Positions 32,947 to 42,688 of a stretch of DNA of 64,000 nucleotides are shown here, one piece after another (position 1 is the first letter of the stretch; the number at the start of each line of letters is the position of its first letter). Source of the DNA: Paenibacillus sp. UNC451MF. Lineage in GTDB: Bacteria > Bacillota > Bacilli > Paenibacillales > NBRC-103111. Position numbers and translations under genes: made by a program. The notes beneath the pieces were generated by a model that saw only the letters and a program-made list of their open reading frames with translations, ran no database searches and was not told the DNA's origin. Location: NCBI RefSeq assembly GCF_000686845.1, contig NZ_JMLS01000001.1, forward strand, positions 248,001-312,000, read 5' to 3'.

Positions 32947-34179
32947 ATGAGAAAGGGACGGATACCATTGGGCATTCTTCTTCGCTGTATTATCGCAATA
33001 AACTGCTGTTTAGTGGTCCTTCTCCAGTCCGGCTGCTGGGATCGAGTCGAGGTTAACGATTTAACGCTGATCATGGCAGCAGGTTTAGATAAAAAGGATG
33101 ATAAAATATCGCTTTCCGTAGAAGTGTTTGTCCCTAAGCCTTCAGGCGGAGGAGGCGGCGGGAACGAATCTGGAGAATCAGGTAAAGGAACAAGCGGCGC
33201 CACAGCGCAAACCTTAGTCCGGTCGGCCGAAGGGGTTACATTGGCAGATGCGATGGCCAAGCTGCAGGAGGAGTTTCCTCGCCGCATTTTTTGGGGGCAC
33301 TGTGAAATATTCATCTTTGGGGAACAACTGGCGAGAGAAGGCTTTAGAGATCATATTGACTTTATGATGAGAGAGTCGGGTCCGCGGGAGCGGGCGGATG
33401 TATTCGTCAGCAAAGGAGAAGCCAAAAACGTATTGCAATTGCTTCCTCCCATAGAAAGAAGCTCGGCGGAGGTGCTGCGAGAGATGGCTAAGCTTCAAAC
33501 GGGAATGAAGGTGACGGTGAAGGATTTTGCCGAAATGCTCAACAGTAACGCAGGAGCGGCCGCTTTACCATGGGTCGAAATTCTTCCTCCTGAACGCAAT
33601 CAGAGTCCTATCCAATCGGTTGGGTATATAAATGGAACCGCCATTATTAAAGGAGATAAGATGGTGGGGAAGCTCAGTGACAAACTGACCCGTGGACTTC
33701 TATGGCTTCGAAACGAGGTCGAATCGTCCATCGTGACGATAGAACCGAAGGAATCCAAGGGGCATGTATCTATGAAGCTGCTTCGTAGCGACACCTACCT
33801 AATTCCAAAGATCGAGGGTGATAAGTGGAGCGTGACGGTGAAGATTAAAACGGAGGATGACGTTATACAAAATACAACGCAGCTGGATCTAAGCAACCCC
33901 AAAATGACCAAAATGCTGGAGAAGGAGCTTGCTGGAGATATAGAGCAGCGGATCAAGGCGGCTTTGGTTCGCCCGCAAAAACAGCTGAATGCCGACATTT
34001 TTAACTTTGCGGATGCGTTTCGCCGTAAATACCCGAAGGAATGGCACGAGGTCAAGGACCGCTGGGACGAGATTTTCCCTAAGGTGGAAGTGAACATAGA
34101 AGCTTCGGCCAAAATACTTCGTACCGGAATGGCGACAGTTGGGAACAATCGTCAGAAAAATGAGGTGAACAAAAAATGA
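32947..34179 (+). CDS. Spore germination receptor lipoprotein subunit C (Ger(x)C family)
   Basis: 410 residues. Signal peptide with lipobox LQSGCWD (the Cys-Trp-Asp start is typical of GerC). Then VNDLTLIMAAGLDKK and a Ger(x)C body with GHCEIFIFGEQLAREG near residue 120. A Gly/Ser-rich linker (about residues 68-88) interrupts the first domain, unusual in length. It follows the A gene by 22 bases and overlaps the small gene behind it by four bases. Confidence 0.9.
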   Translation: MRKGRIPLGILLRCIIAINCCLVVLLQSGCWDRVEVNDLTLIMAAGLDKKDDKISLSVEVFVPKPSGGGGGGNESGESGKGTSGATAQTLVRSAEGVTLADAMAKLQEEFPRRIFWGHCEIFIFGEQLAREGFRDHIDFMMRESGPRERADVFVSKGEAKNVLQLLPPIERSSAEVLREMAKLQTGMKVTVKDFAEMLNSNAGAAALPWVEILPPERNQSPIQSVGYINGTAIIKGDKMVGKLSDKLTRGLLWLRNEVESSIVTIEPKESKGHVSMKLLRSDTYLIPKIEGDKWSVTVKIKTEDDVIQNTTQLDLSNPKMTKMLEKELAGDIEQRIKAALVRPQKQLNADIFNFADAFRRKYPKEWHEVKDRWDEIFPKVEVNIEASAKILRTGMATVGNNRQKNEVNKK

Positions 34180-34400
34180 GCTGGGGTATCATTCTGGCAG
34201 CTACGGTCATCGTAATCCTGATGTTTTTATATGAGTGGCCTAAGATGAAGCAGCACTCGAAGAAAGAGAAGACGGCATTCGTCGTTATTGCCGCTATAGG
34301 TTGGGTATTGGCTATCCTGCTTGTTGTGTTTCCGGATATGAAGGGGCCGACCCAATGGGTAGACGCTTTGTACAAGCCTCTCGGCAAGCTGCTTGAATAG
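34176..34400 (+). CDS. Small two-TM protein of the ger operon (D-subunit-like)
   Basis: 74 residues with two hydrophobic segments (about residues 4-19 and 35-53) separated by a basic loop (WPKMKQHSKKEK). It overlaps the C gene (ATGA), so is translationally coupled. Small two-TM D subunits that modulate germinant receptors are known in several Bacillus ger operons; size, topology and position agree. Identification rests on these and not on a motif. Confidence 0.7.
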   Translation: MSWGIILAATVIVILMFLYEWPKMKQHSKKEKTAFVVIAAIGWVLAILLVVFPDMKGPTQWVDALYKPLGKLLE

Positions 34401-34421
34401 TAAGAGTTTATAGATATCACA

Positions 34422-34450
34422 AAAAGAAGGAACCGCAGGTTCCTTCTTTT
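34422..34450. terminator. Bidirectional terminator between ger operon and ABC exporter
   Basis: AAAAGAAGGAACC (34422-34434), loop GCA, GGTTCCTTCTTTT (34438-34450). It has A- and T-tracts on both sides and so serves both convergent units. No repeat element is inserted here. Confidence 0.85.
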
Positions 34451-34461
34451 CTTCGTTCGTG

Positions 34462-36399
34462 CTATGTTCCAAAGCTTACATTTTTCAATTCGTCGGGACG
34501 CATCGCCTTTAATTGTTTTTGGTACAGCTCGCGGTACAGCCCGCCTTGCTGGAGCAGCTCCTGGTGTGTACCGTGTTCGACGATTTCTCCATGATCGAAA
34601 ACAAGAATTTGATCCGCCCGTACGACGGTCGCCAATCGATGAGCGATGATGAAGGTCGTACGATCCTTCATTAAATGCTCCAATGCTTCGGTTACGAGCG
34701 CCTCGGATTCTGCGTCCAAAGCAGAAGTCGCTTCATCCAGGATCAGGATGCGCGGATTTTTGAGCAGCGCCCGTGCGATAGCAATACGCTGTTTTTGTCC
34801 CCCTGACAATCGGACACCACGCTCGCCAACGACGGTATCATAGCCAAGCTCCATATCACTAATGAAGCCGTGGGCGTTAGCCGCTCGCGCTGCTTGAATC
34901 ACGAGCTTTTTGTCTGCCTTTGGATTCCCGTATGCAATATTATCAAAGATAGTTCCCGAGAAAAGCATATTATCCTGCAGGACGAGAGCGATTTGCCTGC
35001 GTACATCGAATAAGTCATATTCCTTTAGATCAACGCCGTCCAGATACACGGTTCCTTCATCTGGATCGTAGAAGCGCGGGATGAGGTTGATCAAGGTTGA
35101 TTTTCCGGCACCGCTTGGTCCGACAAGCGCGACGACATCGCCCGGCCGGACATTAAAGCTGATATTAGTCAAAGCGATACGCTTCTCCGTCACCATCGGA
35201 GGCGGGTCGAGCTTCGTTTTCGGTGGAATTATATAAAACTTTTTGGCTGGCTCCGCCATATCGACCAAGTCCGGATCGAATGTCTTGCCGGGTTCTTTTT
35301 TCATATCGGGACGTTCAGTAACGTAAGTGAAAGAAACCTTATCGAATACGATGCTGCCTTTGCAATGCTTAAGAGGCACAGGATTGTCCTTCACCGTAAT
35401 TTCCGGCTCAATGTCAAATACTTCAAAAATACGCTCGATATTACTCATTGAATTTTGTATCGTCACATTGGCTTCAGCAAATCGCTGGATGGGCCCATAA
35501 AGCTGGCCCAAATAGGCCTGAAATGCAATAAGCGAACCGATTGACAGGTGACCTTTCAGTACAAGCAGTCCCCCGGTAAACCAAATAATAATCCCGCCTG
35601 TTTGAGTAAACGTTTGGCTAAGTCGGCCTAAAGAATTACCTAAGAGCTGTGCTTTGTTCGAGTGGGAGATATGGTTTTTGGCTTGCTTCTCAAACCGCTC
35701 CATTTCCGTTTGTTCCTGATTAAACGATTGAACGACCTTCATGCCCGATATTTTTTCAACAAGCACGCCGTTGATGCGTTCCATCTGTCTGTGCACGGAT
35801 CGCCAGGAGAGCCGTATACGCACATTGAGATTGGTAAAGGTCAAGTAATATAGCGGCAGCAGCCACAACGATAATAAGGCGAGCTGCCAATGAATCTTGA
35901 AGAGCATGAAACCGGCCAAGATAACGAGAAACATATCGATAATCAAATTGATGATTCCGCCGTTGACGAGATTTTGCGCGCCGTTCACATCGTTCATGAT
36001 TCGCGAGACGATGCTGCCGACTTGCCTGTTGTCGTAGAAGCGCTGGGACAGCTTTTGCATGTGCTCGTAAAGCTGATGGCGAATATCATAAACCATCCGA
36101 TTTCCAAGACGAAACGTGATTGTATTTCGTAAAAAATTGATCCATATGCCAAACGCATACACGATGGCCAAGAAGGTGACTGCTTTACCTAAAGTCCAGA
36201 AGCCTTCTTTCTTGGGCAGCACATCGTCAATTAAAATTTTGGTCATCCAAGGACCAATCAACGGAACAGCAAATTGAAAGATACCCAAAATCAATATGAG
36301 CAAAAGAGTTAGTCGGTAAGGCTTTAAGAAAACTAAGTAACGCTGGACAAGCTTCTTTTTTTCCTCTGTCTGATCCGGGTTTGGAGCGGACGCATTCAT
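34462..36399 (-). CDS. ABC exporter half-transporter (multidrug/lipid type, fused TMD-NBD)
   Basis: 645 residues. Six membrane segments in the first ~330 residues, then an ATPase domain: Walker A GPSGAGKST, signature LSGGQKQRIAIARAL, Walker B ILILDEATSALD and the IAHRLATV H-loop. An insertion of about 45 residues, rich in Pro/Lys/Asp (from TERPDMKKEPGK to PPPMVTEKR), lies between the A-loop strand (FDKVSFTY) and ALTNISF. Typical exporters have about ten residues there. It probably works as a homodimer exporting drugs or lipids. Single gene facing the ger operon. Confidence 0.9.
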   Translation of the reverse strand: MNASAPNPDQTEEKKKLVQRYLVFLKPYRLTLLLILILGIFQFAVPLIGPWMTKILIDDVLPKKEGFWTLGKAVTFLAIVYAFGIWINFLRNTITFRLGNRMVYDIRHQLYEHMQKLSQRFYDNRQVGSIVSRIMNDVNGAQNLVNGGIINLIIDMFLVILAGFMLFKIHWQLALLSLWLLPLYYLTFTNLNVRIRLSWRSVHRQMERINGVLVEKISGMKVVQSFNQEQTEMERFEKQAKNHISHSNKAQLLGNSLGRLSQTFTQTGGIIIWFTGGLLVLKGHLSIGSLIAFQAYLGQLYGPIQRFAEANVTIQNSMSNIERIFEVFDIEPEITVKDNPVPLKHCKGSIVFDKVSFTYVTERPDMKKEPGKTFDPDLVDMAEPAKKFYIIPPKTKLDPPPMVTEKRIALTNISFNVRPGDVVALVGPSGAGKSTLINLIPRFYDPDEGTVYLDGVDLKEYDLFDVRRQIALVLQDNMLFSGTIFDNIAYGNPKADKKLVIQAARAANAHGFISDMELGYDTVVGERGVRLSGGQKQRIAIARALLKNPRILILDEATSALDAESEALVTEALEHLMKDRTTFIIAHRLATVVRADQILVFDHGEIVEHGTHQELLQQGGLYRELYQKQLKAMRPDELKNVSFGT

Positions 36400-36567
36400 G
36401 CAATTCCTCCCTGCAATTGTTGTAAATTTCCAACAAGTTAGACAATAACATAGTCACGCATAAATAAAAATGAATGATTGCCTCAATAAACATGGACTAT
36501 TTTGCTCAGCTTCGGACCTTTCTCTTCTACTAATAAAGAAACCATAGGGAGGTAAAAAGAACCTATC

Positions 36568-36611
36568 TTAACCAATTATTCACACCATCTTCACACGAAA
36601 TTCATTACAAT
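36568..36611 (+). promoter_or_regulatory. Activator-type promoter with three 11-bp-spaced direct repeats
   Basis: TTAACC (36568-36573), TTCACA (36579-36584) and TTCACA (36590-36595) recur every 11 bp, one helical turn, ending 10 bp before a -10 TACAAT (36606-36611). There is no sigma-A -35. This is the layout of PhoP-box-like promoters activated by OmpR-family regulators. It precedes the ATPase gene at 36653, first gene of the 12.4 kb operon. Confidence 0.55.
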
Positions 36612-36652
36612 AGTTTCTAAGATTAAGTAAATTTGCACGTGGAGGCGGGAAT

Positions 36653-37774
36653 ATGGCGAGAATTCTTATCAATCATCTCTATAAGCGATATGGGAAGGAC
36701 AAACAACCGGTCGTAAAGGATTTCCATCTGGAAATCAAGGATAAGGAGTTTTTGGTCTTTGTTGGTCCGTCAGGCTGTGGGAAATCGACGACACTGAGGA
36801 TGATTGCTGGCTTGGAAGATATTTCCGAAGGCGAGATCTACATCGGTGATACGTTAGTTAATGATTTGCCGCCAAAGGATCGGGATATTGCGATGGTGTT
36901 TCAGAACTACGCCTTGTATCCGAACATGAGTGTTTATGAAAATATCGCATTTGGTCTTCGACTGCGCAAGCTGCCTAAGCATGAAATTGATATCGCCGTA
37001 AAACGTGCGGCACGGGTACTTGAGATCGAGCAATACTTAACCCGTAAGCCGAGACAGCTCTCCGGGGGACAACGGCAAAGGGTTGCTCTTGGACGCGCTA
37101 TCGTTCGTAACCCGCAAGTGTTCTTGATGGATGAGCCGCTCTCGAACTTGGATGCCAAGCTGCGCGTTCAAATGAGAACAGAAATTATTAAGCTTCATAA
37201 GACACTTGGCGTAACAATGATCTATGTAACGCATGACCAGATTGAAGCTATGACAATGGGTGATCGTATCGTTGTTATGAAAGACGGAATCATTCAGCAG
37301 GTAGACACGCCTGAGGTTATTTATACGAATCCGAGCAATACTTTCGTTGCCAGCTTTATCGGATCGCCTCCAATGAACTTTGTTGACGGTCGTATTACAG
37401 AGAATGCCCAAGGCAAGCTCGAATTCCATACTCAGCGCTTCTCATTAGCAATCCCAGAAGGTAAAGCGCATTCATTAATTAAGAACAAGCAAGTCAATAA
37501 GGTGGTTACGCTGGGAATCAGACCGGAGAACATCAGCTTGGAAGAAATGGTGTTTCAAGCCTATCCAAATGCGATCATTCCAGGAATTCACAAGCTGAGC
37601 GAATTGATGGGTGCTGACCGCTTCCTGCATTTGGACATCGGACAAGATCGCATGCTGATTGTAAGGGTGAACCCGCGTTATCACTATGACGAGGAAGATA
37701 AAGTGCAGGTTGCTGTTGATATGTCGAAAGCGTTGTTCTTCTTCGGCGAAACCGGCGAACGGATCATGGATTAA
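36653..37774 (+). CDS. Carbohydrate ABC transporter ATPase (MsmX/UgpC type)
   Basis: 373 residues. Walker A GPSGCGKSTTL, signature LSGGQRQRVALGRA, Walker B VFLMDEPLSNLD and a C-terminal TOBE regulatory region (from about residue 235). MsmX/UgpC ATPases energise several sugar importers at once. This is the only importer ATPase in the window, whereas three binding-protein loci exist (8058, 19477, 37804). It may therefore serve all of them. It has GGAGGCGGG upstream and is followed 29 bases later by the large binding protein. Confidence 0.92.
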   Translation: MARILINHLYKRYGKDKQPVVKDFHLEIKDKEFLVFVGPSGCGKSTTLRMIAGLEDISEGEIYIGDTLVNDLPPKDRDIAMVFQNYALYPNMSVYENIAFGLRLRKLPKHEIDIAVKRAARVLEIEQYLTRKPRQLSGGQRQRVALGRAIVRNPQVFLMDEPLSNLDAKLRVQMRTEIIKLHKTLGVTMIYVTHDQIEAMTMGDRIVVMKDGIIQQVDTPEVIYTNPSNTFVASFIGSPPMNFVDGRITENAQGKLEFHTQRFSLAIPEGKAHSLIKNKQVNKVVTLGIRPENISLEEMVFQAYPNAIIPGIHKLSELMGADRFLHLDIGQDRMLIVRVNPRYHYDEEDKVQVAVDMSKALFFFGETGERIMD

Positions 37775-37803
37775 TAACGGCGTATGGGAAAGGAGTGACT
37801 GAA

Positions 37804-40800
37804 TTGCAAGCTGTAAAATGGAAACGCATTCGTAATCGATTTCTTGCTGTGCTGCTGATTGGGGCTTTAGGTTTAACGTGCACAGAGATTCCGATGCTAT
37901 CTCAGCAAACGGCAAAAGCGGCTGACACGCCTGCCAAACCGGATGCGGCTAAGCCGGCACAACAAGCCAATCAACAACAACGGCAAACGGTCAAGGCTAA
38001 TGAATTTGAGCCTTATTATGCCAACATACTAAAGGGCTGGAAAGATAAAGGGATCAAAGACGGCACAGCTCCAATCGAGATTAGTGCAGCCAAAACATCC
38101 AAAAAATCGGATGAGTCCGTTGCAACCGTAGGCAGTTATGAAGGAAAAAGCAATGTACTCATTTGGAACAGCCCGAAAGAAAGCTGGGTTGAATATCAGG
38201 TTGATGTACCGAGCGACGGATTGTATGAGATGCATGTTTCTTACCGTCCGTTCACAGGCAAAGCGCTTCGTCGCCCAATCAACTGGGATGTAAAGCTGGA
38301 TGGTGCTCATCCGTTCCGTGAAGCTTCCTCCATTACTTTATATCGCGAATGGAAGGACGCTCGTCCTATTAAAAAGGATATTGATGGCAACGACATTCGT
38401 CCGAAGTCCGAAGATATCTCGAACTGGTCTGTGAAGCCGCTGAGAGATTCTGGTGGCGCTTACTCGGAACCGCTTCAATGGTATTTTAGCAAAGGCACTC
38501 ACACGATTCGCTTGCAAGGCTTTGAGCCCGTAGCACTTGAATCGATTAAGCTGGTTCCGCAAACCAAGCTAAAAACGTATAAAGACGTCAACGCAGCCTA
38601 TCCGCAATCCAAGCCGGCTCAAGCTGATGTAGTGACGCTGCAGGCTGAAGATGTGAAGTCGAAGAATGACTCGGCGATCCAGATGGTATCGGACACGGAT
38701 CAAAGATCGGTACCTTTGGCTAAAGGAAAGATTACGTTTAATAGCATTGGCGGGAAAAAGTGGTTCGACCAGAACCAGGAGATCACTTGGACAATTGAAG
38801 CTCCTGAATCGGGCAAGTATAAGCTTGGTGTTCGCGCATTGCAAAACACCATTTCCCAAAAAGCTTCGTTTAGACGTATCGCTATAGACGGCAAGGTTCC
38901 TTTTGAGGAAATGCTTGCATATCGATTCTCCTATGATACAGGCTGGCAAGGAATTACCTTGTCTGATGATCAAGGCAAGCCGTATGAGTTTTATTTGGAA
39001 AAAGGGACTCATACATTGACGATGTCCGTGACTCATTCTCCTTTTAAACCGATCATTATCGGGATTGAGGAAATCACAGATATTCTTCAAGGAATCGACC
39101 AAGATCTTAAATCGCTTACAGGTGGTCAGGATGACAAAAACCGGACATGGAAAATTGCTCAGGATATGCCGGACCTGCCGAAGCGATTGACCGTAGTATC
39201 TGATTTGCTAAAGAAGCTGTCCGAGCAGGTACAGCAAGTAAACGGTCGTAAAGACAATGTCAGTGAAAGCATGAACACCTCGATTAAAGATATTGAGGAG
39301 CTGCTGAGCAAAGTCGATGATATTCCGTACCGTAAAGACACGATTACAACAATGAACGAAAAAGTAAGCAAGTTCATTGAAACGTTGGTTCAACAACCGC
39401 TCCAGTTCGATGAAGTGTATGTTGCTCCTGTAGAAAAGAGTTTTCCTTCTATGGAAGCTTCCTTTATCACGAAGATGAAAGGTATGGTTGTTAACTTTTT
39501 CTACTCCTTCCAAACGAAAAATCGCTTGAGCGACATGGACGATAAAGTTCTGAACGTTTGGGTGCAACGCGGTCGTGACTATGTAACTCAATTACAGGAA
39601 CTTTCTGATGAGACGTTCACACCGGAAACCGGCATTCAAGTAAAAGTTAACCTTCTGCCTAACGCACAGCTGTTAGTATTGGCTAATGCGGCTGGTATCC
39701 AACCCGATATCGCGCTCGGCTTATCGCAGGATTTACCGGTTGACTATGCAATTCGGAATAGTATTTATGATATTTCTCAATTCCCGGATTTTAAGGATCT
39801 GTACAAAAACTACAGCCCGGGTTCATGGTTGCCTTTCTACTATAATAAAGGCTACTACGCAGTACCGGAAACGCAGTCCTTCCATGTGCTGTACTATCGG
39901 AAAGATATACTAAGCCGTCTAGGCCTTGCGATTCCGAATACATGGAACGATGTATATGATATGCTGCCTACGCTGCAGCAAAATTACATGAACTTCTATA
40001 TGCCGCCTACGGAATACATGACGTTCATTTATCAGAACAAAGCGGATTTCTTTGATAAAGATGGCGCCAAAACGGCTCTGGACAAACCGGAAGGCTTTAA
40101 AGCCTTTAAGCAATGGACGGATTTGTTCAACATCTATGCAATGGACCGTTCGGTAACCAGCTTCCTGCAGCATTTCCGTAAAGGCGATATGCCGATCGGG
40201 TTTGCAGACTACAATATGTACATTCAGTTGTCAGCAGCAGCGCCTGAGTTGAACGGATCATGGGGTATCGCACAAATTCCAGGTACTATGCAGCCGGATG
40301 GATCGATTTCCCGTTGGTCGGGTGGCGGTCAAACATCAGGTGTTATATTCAATAAATCGAACAAGAAAGATCAAGCTTGGCAATTTATGAAATGGTGGGC
40401 ATCCGCAGATACTCAGGAACGTTACGGTTCTGATTTGGAAGCCTTTAACGGAGTTGCGTTCCGCTGGAATACGGCTAACGTCGAAGCTTTCTCCAAACTT
40501 CCTTGGAAGAGAGAAGATGCTAACGTCATTCTGGAACAATGGAAATGGTATAAGGATATGCCGAACCTACCGGGTGGATATTTCGTAGGACGTGAAATTA
40601 ACAATGCATGGAACCGGGCCGTTGTGGACGGGATGAATTACCGAAGCTCGCTCGAAACAACCGTATTGGATATTAACAGGGAGCTAAGGCGTAAGCAGCA
40701 GGAATTCGGTTTTATCGATGAAAACGGTAATGTTATCAAAACGATGGATCTTCCGGTTGTCGATAAGCCTTGGGATGGGGTGAATCCGTATGTTAAGTAA
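37804..40800 (+). CDS. Very large exported binding protein: two carbohydrate-binding-like modules plus family 1 SBP domain
   Basis: 998 residues from the TTG at 37804, with AAGGAG eight bases upstream; the GTG at 37795 overlaps that site. The signal peptide ends near QTAKAADT. The nearby Cys is in GLTC, not a proper lipobox, so the protein appears not to be lipid-anchored. Two jelly-roll-like modules follow (about residues 75-245 with [20 protein letters not shown], and 260-420 with [20 protein letters not shown]). A helical spacer (~425-560) and a MalE-like solute-binding domain (~570-960; [19 protein letters not shown]) complete it. It is over twice the normal SBP length. It overlaps the next permease gene by 11 bases. 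Confidence 0.85.
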   Translation: MQAVKWKRIRNRFLAVLLIGALGLTCTEIPMLSQQTAKAADTPAKPDAAKPAQQANQQQRQTVKANEFEPYYANILKGWKDKGIKDGTAPIEISAAKTSKKSDESVATVGSYEGKSNVLIWNSPKESWVEYQVDVPSDGLYEMHVSYRPFTGKALRRPINWDVKLDGAHPFREASSITLYREWKDARPIKKDIDGNDIRPKSEDISNWSVKPLRDSGGAYSEPLQWYFSKGTHTIRLQGFEPVALESIKLVPQTKLKTYKDVNAAYPQSKPAQADVVTLQAEDVKSKNDSAIQMVSDTDQRSVPLAKGKITFNSIGGKKWFDQNQEITWTIEAPESGKYKLGVRALQNTISQKASFRRIAIDGKVPFEEMLAYRFSYDTGWQGITLSDDQGKPYEFYLEKGTHTLTMSVTHSPFKPIIIGIEEITDILQGIDQDLKSLTGGQDDKNRTWKIAQDMPDLPKRLTVVSDLLKKLSEQVQQVNGRKDNVSESMNTSIKDIEELLSKVDDIPYRKDTITTMNEKVSKFIETLVQQPLQFDEVYVAPVEKSFPSMEASFITKMKGMVVNFFYSFQTKNRLSDMDDKVLNVWVQRGRDYVTQLQELSDETFTPETGIQVKVNLLPNAQLLVLANAAGIQPDIALGLSQDLPVDYAIRNSIYDISQFPDFKDLYKNYSPGSWLPFYYNKGYYAVPETQSFHVLYYRKDILSRLGLAIPNTWNDVYDMLPTLQQNYMNFYMPPTEYMTFIYQNKADFFDKDGAKTALDKPEGFKAFKQWTDLFNIYAMDRSVTSFLQHFRKGDMPIGFADYNMYIQLSAAAPELNGSWGIAQIPGTMQPDGSISRWSGGGQTSGVIFNKSNKKDQAWQFMKWWASADTQERYGSDLEAFNGVAFRWNTANVEAFSKLPWKREDANVILEQWKWYKDMPNLPGGYFVGREINNAWNRAVVDGMNYRSSLETTVLDINRELRRKQQEFGFIDENGNVIKTMDLPVVDKPWDGVNPYVK

Positions 40801-41767
40801 CCAAGCAAGCCTATCAACGAAAGCGGCCGCTCCGGTCAAGCTGACATGGACGGATAAGATGAAAACTCTTCTATCCGAAATGTGGGCGTTCCGTTTATCC
40901 TATTTGTTTATTGCACCATTTATGTTGTGTTTTCTCGCCTTTATCGTGGTGCCGGTTTTGGCGGCGATTGCATTAAGCTTTACGTACTTTAATGCCATAG
41001 AACCACCGCGGTTTATCGGCTGGACGAACTTTCAAAACTTAATTTCTCAGGACTTGACGTTCTTGAAATATGCTCTTCCGAACACGTTTAAGTTCGCTAT
41101 TATCGTAGGTCCTGGTGGTTATATTCTCGCATTCTTGCTGGCATGGCTCATTACACAGTTGCCTGCAGGATTGCGTAAATGGTTTGCACTAGCGATGTAT
41201 ACCCCGTCATTAACGATGGGGATCGCAATGTCGATCGTATGGCTGCCGCTTCTTTCCGGTGACCGTCTCGGTTATTTGAACAGTATTTTACTGCAAATCG
41301 GTTTTATCGATGAACCGTTGTTGTGGGTAACGGATAAAGCTTACCTAATGAACTCCATGATCGTAGTTACGCTGTGGTCGAGTATGGGGGTCGGGTTTTT
41401 GGCCATGATGGCGGGTATTCTGAACGTCAATCCGGAATTATATGAAGCCGGTCGTATTGATGGAATGAGCAGCAGGCTCCAGGAGATCTGGTACATTACG
41501 ATCCCTTCCATGAAGCCGCAAATGTTGTTCGGTGCGGTTATGGCTATCGTGTCGACCTTTAAGGCCGGAGCGATCGGTGTGGAGCTGTCGGGACAAACTC
41601 CGACTCCGCAGTATGCGGGACATTTGATCATTAATCATATCGATGACTATGGATTTATTCGATTTGAAATGGGTTATGCCGCTGCGATTTCCGTATTCTT
41701 GCTGGTCCTGATGTATTTGTCGAATAAATTTTGCTGGGGATTGTTCGGCTCCAAGGAGGATGAATAA
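40790..41767 (+). CDS. Sugar ABC transporter permease, first pair (MalF type)
   Basis: 325 residues with six membrane segments. EAA loop [21 protein letters not shown] near residue 221 (first 20 residues matter). The gene overlaps the SBP gene by 11 bases and abuts the partner permease (TAATG at 41764-41769). GGGGTGA is its ribosome site. Confidence 0.9.
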   Translation: MLSNQASLSTKAAAPVKLTWTDKMKTLLSEMWAFRLSYLFIAPFMLCFLAFIVVPVLAAIALSFTYFNAIEPPRFIGWTNFQNLISQDLTFLKYALPNTFKFAIIVGPGGYILAFLLAWLITQLPAGLRKWFALAMYTPSLTMGIAMSIVWLPLLSGDRLGYLNSILLQIGFIDEPLLWVTDKAYLMNSMIVVTLWSSMGVGFLAMMAGILNVNPELYEAGRIDGMSSRLQEIWYITIPSMKPQMLFGAVMAIVSTFKAGAIGVELSGQTPTPQYAGHLIINHIDDYGFIRFEMGYAAAISVFLLVLMYLSNKFCWGLFGSKEDE

Positions 41768-42669
41768 TGCAAAACGCAGCCGTTTGGTGGAAGAAAGTAG
41801 TTCCATGGAAAAGGAAATCCAGGCTGCATTCCATGGACGCTTTTCAAAAAGTTCTCGTCTTCTTGCTTATCGTGTTCTCAATATTCATGCTGCTTCCGCT
41901 TATCTACATTTTTAACCATGCGTTGAAGCCATATCAGGAGCTGTTTATCTATCCTCCGAATATTTTTGTTCGAGAACCTTCGTTTCAGAACTTTGTCGAG
42001 CTGTTCTTGGTAGCAGCCAGCTCCACGGTTCCAGTAACTCGTTATTTATTTAACAGCCTTGTCATTTCGGGTGGAGCCGTTGTGTGTGTTACCATCGTTA
42101 GCGCATTGTGTGCTTATCCAATATCGAAACATAAGTTTCCGGGTCATAAAGCGGTGTTTGCAACGATCATCTTAACGCTGATGTTTGCCCCGGAAGCCGT
42201 GCAAATTCCGCGGTATCTCGTAGCCAGTAATCTTGGGATTATGAATACCTACTGGGGTCATATCCTGCCTATTTTGGCGATGCCGGTTGGCGTCTTCCTT
42301 CTCAAGCAGTTTATCGACCAGCTGCCGAATGAACTTCTTGAAGCAGCCAGAATTGACGGAGCTACTGAGATTCACATTTTCTTGAAAATTGTTATTCCGA
42401 TTTGTATGCCTGCCGTGGCGACGGTAGCCATTCTGACGTTCCAGAGCTCTTGGGGGAATACGGAGACATCCACGCTCTTCATGCAGGATGATGAGATGAA
42501 GAACTTCCCGTTCTTCCTATCCACTCTAACCAATAACTTGGCGAACAACGTTGCAAGACAAGGTGCGGCGGCAGCTGCAGCTATGGTTATGTTCGTACCG
42601 AACTTGATCATCTTCCTGATATTCCAAGGTAAAGTTATCGCAACGATGGCTCATTCCGGGATCAAATAA
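41767..42669 (+). CDS. Sugar ABC transporter permease, first pair (MalG type)
   Basis: 300 residues with six membrane segments. EAA loop EAARIDGATEIHIFLKIVIP. The region after it (SSWGNTETSTLFMQDDEMKN) is longer and more polar than in usual MalG proteins, giving an extra extracellular loop. Partner of the permease at 40790. Confidence 0.9.
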   Translation: MQNAAVWWKKVVPWKRKSRLHSMDAFQKVLVFLLIVFSIFMLLPLIYIFNHALKPYQELFIYPPNIFVREPSFQNFVELFLVAASSTVPVTRYLFNSLVISGGAVVCVTIVSALCAYPISKHKFPGHKAVFATIILTLMFAPEAVQIPRYLVASNLGIMNTYWGHILPILAMPVGVFLLKQFIDQLPNELLEAARIDGATEIHIFLKIVIPICMPAVATVAILTFQSSWGNTETSTLFMQDDEMKNFPFFLSTLTNNLANNVARQGAAAAAAMVMFVPNLIIFLIFQGKVIATMAHSGIK

Positions 42670-42688
42670 TAAGAAAGGAGGAAGAACC

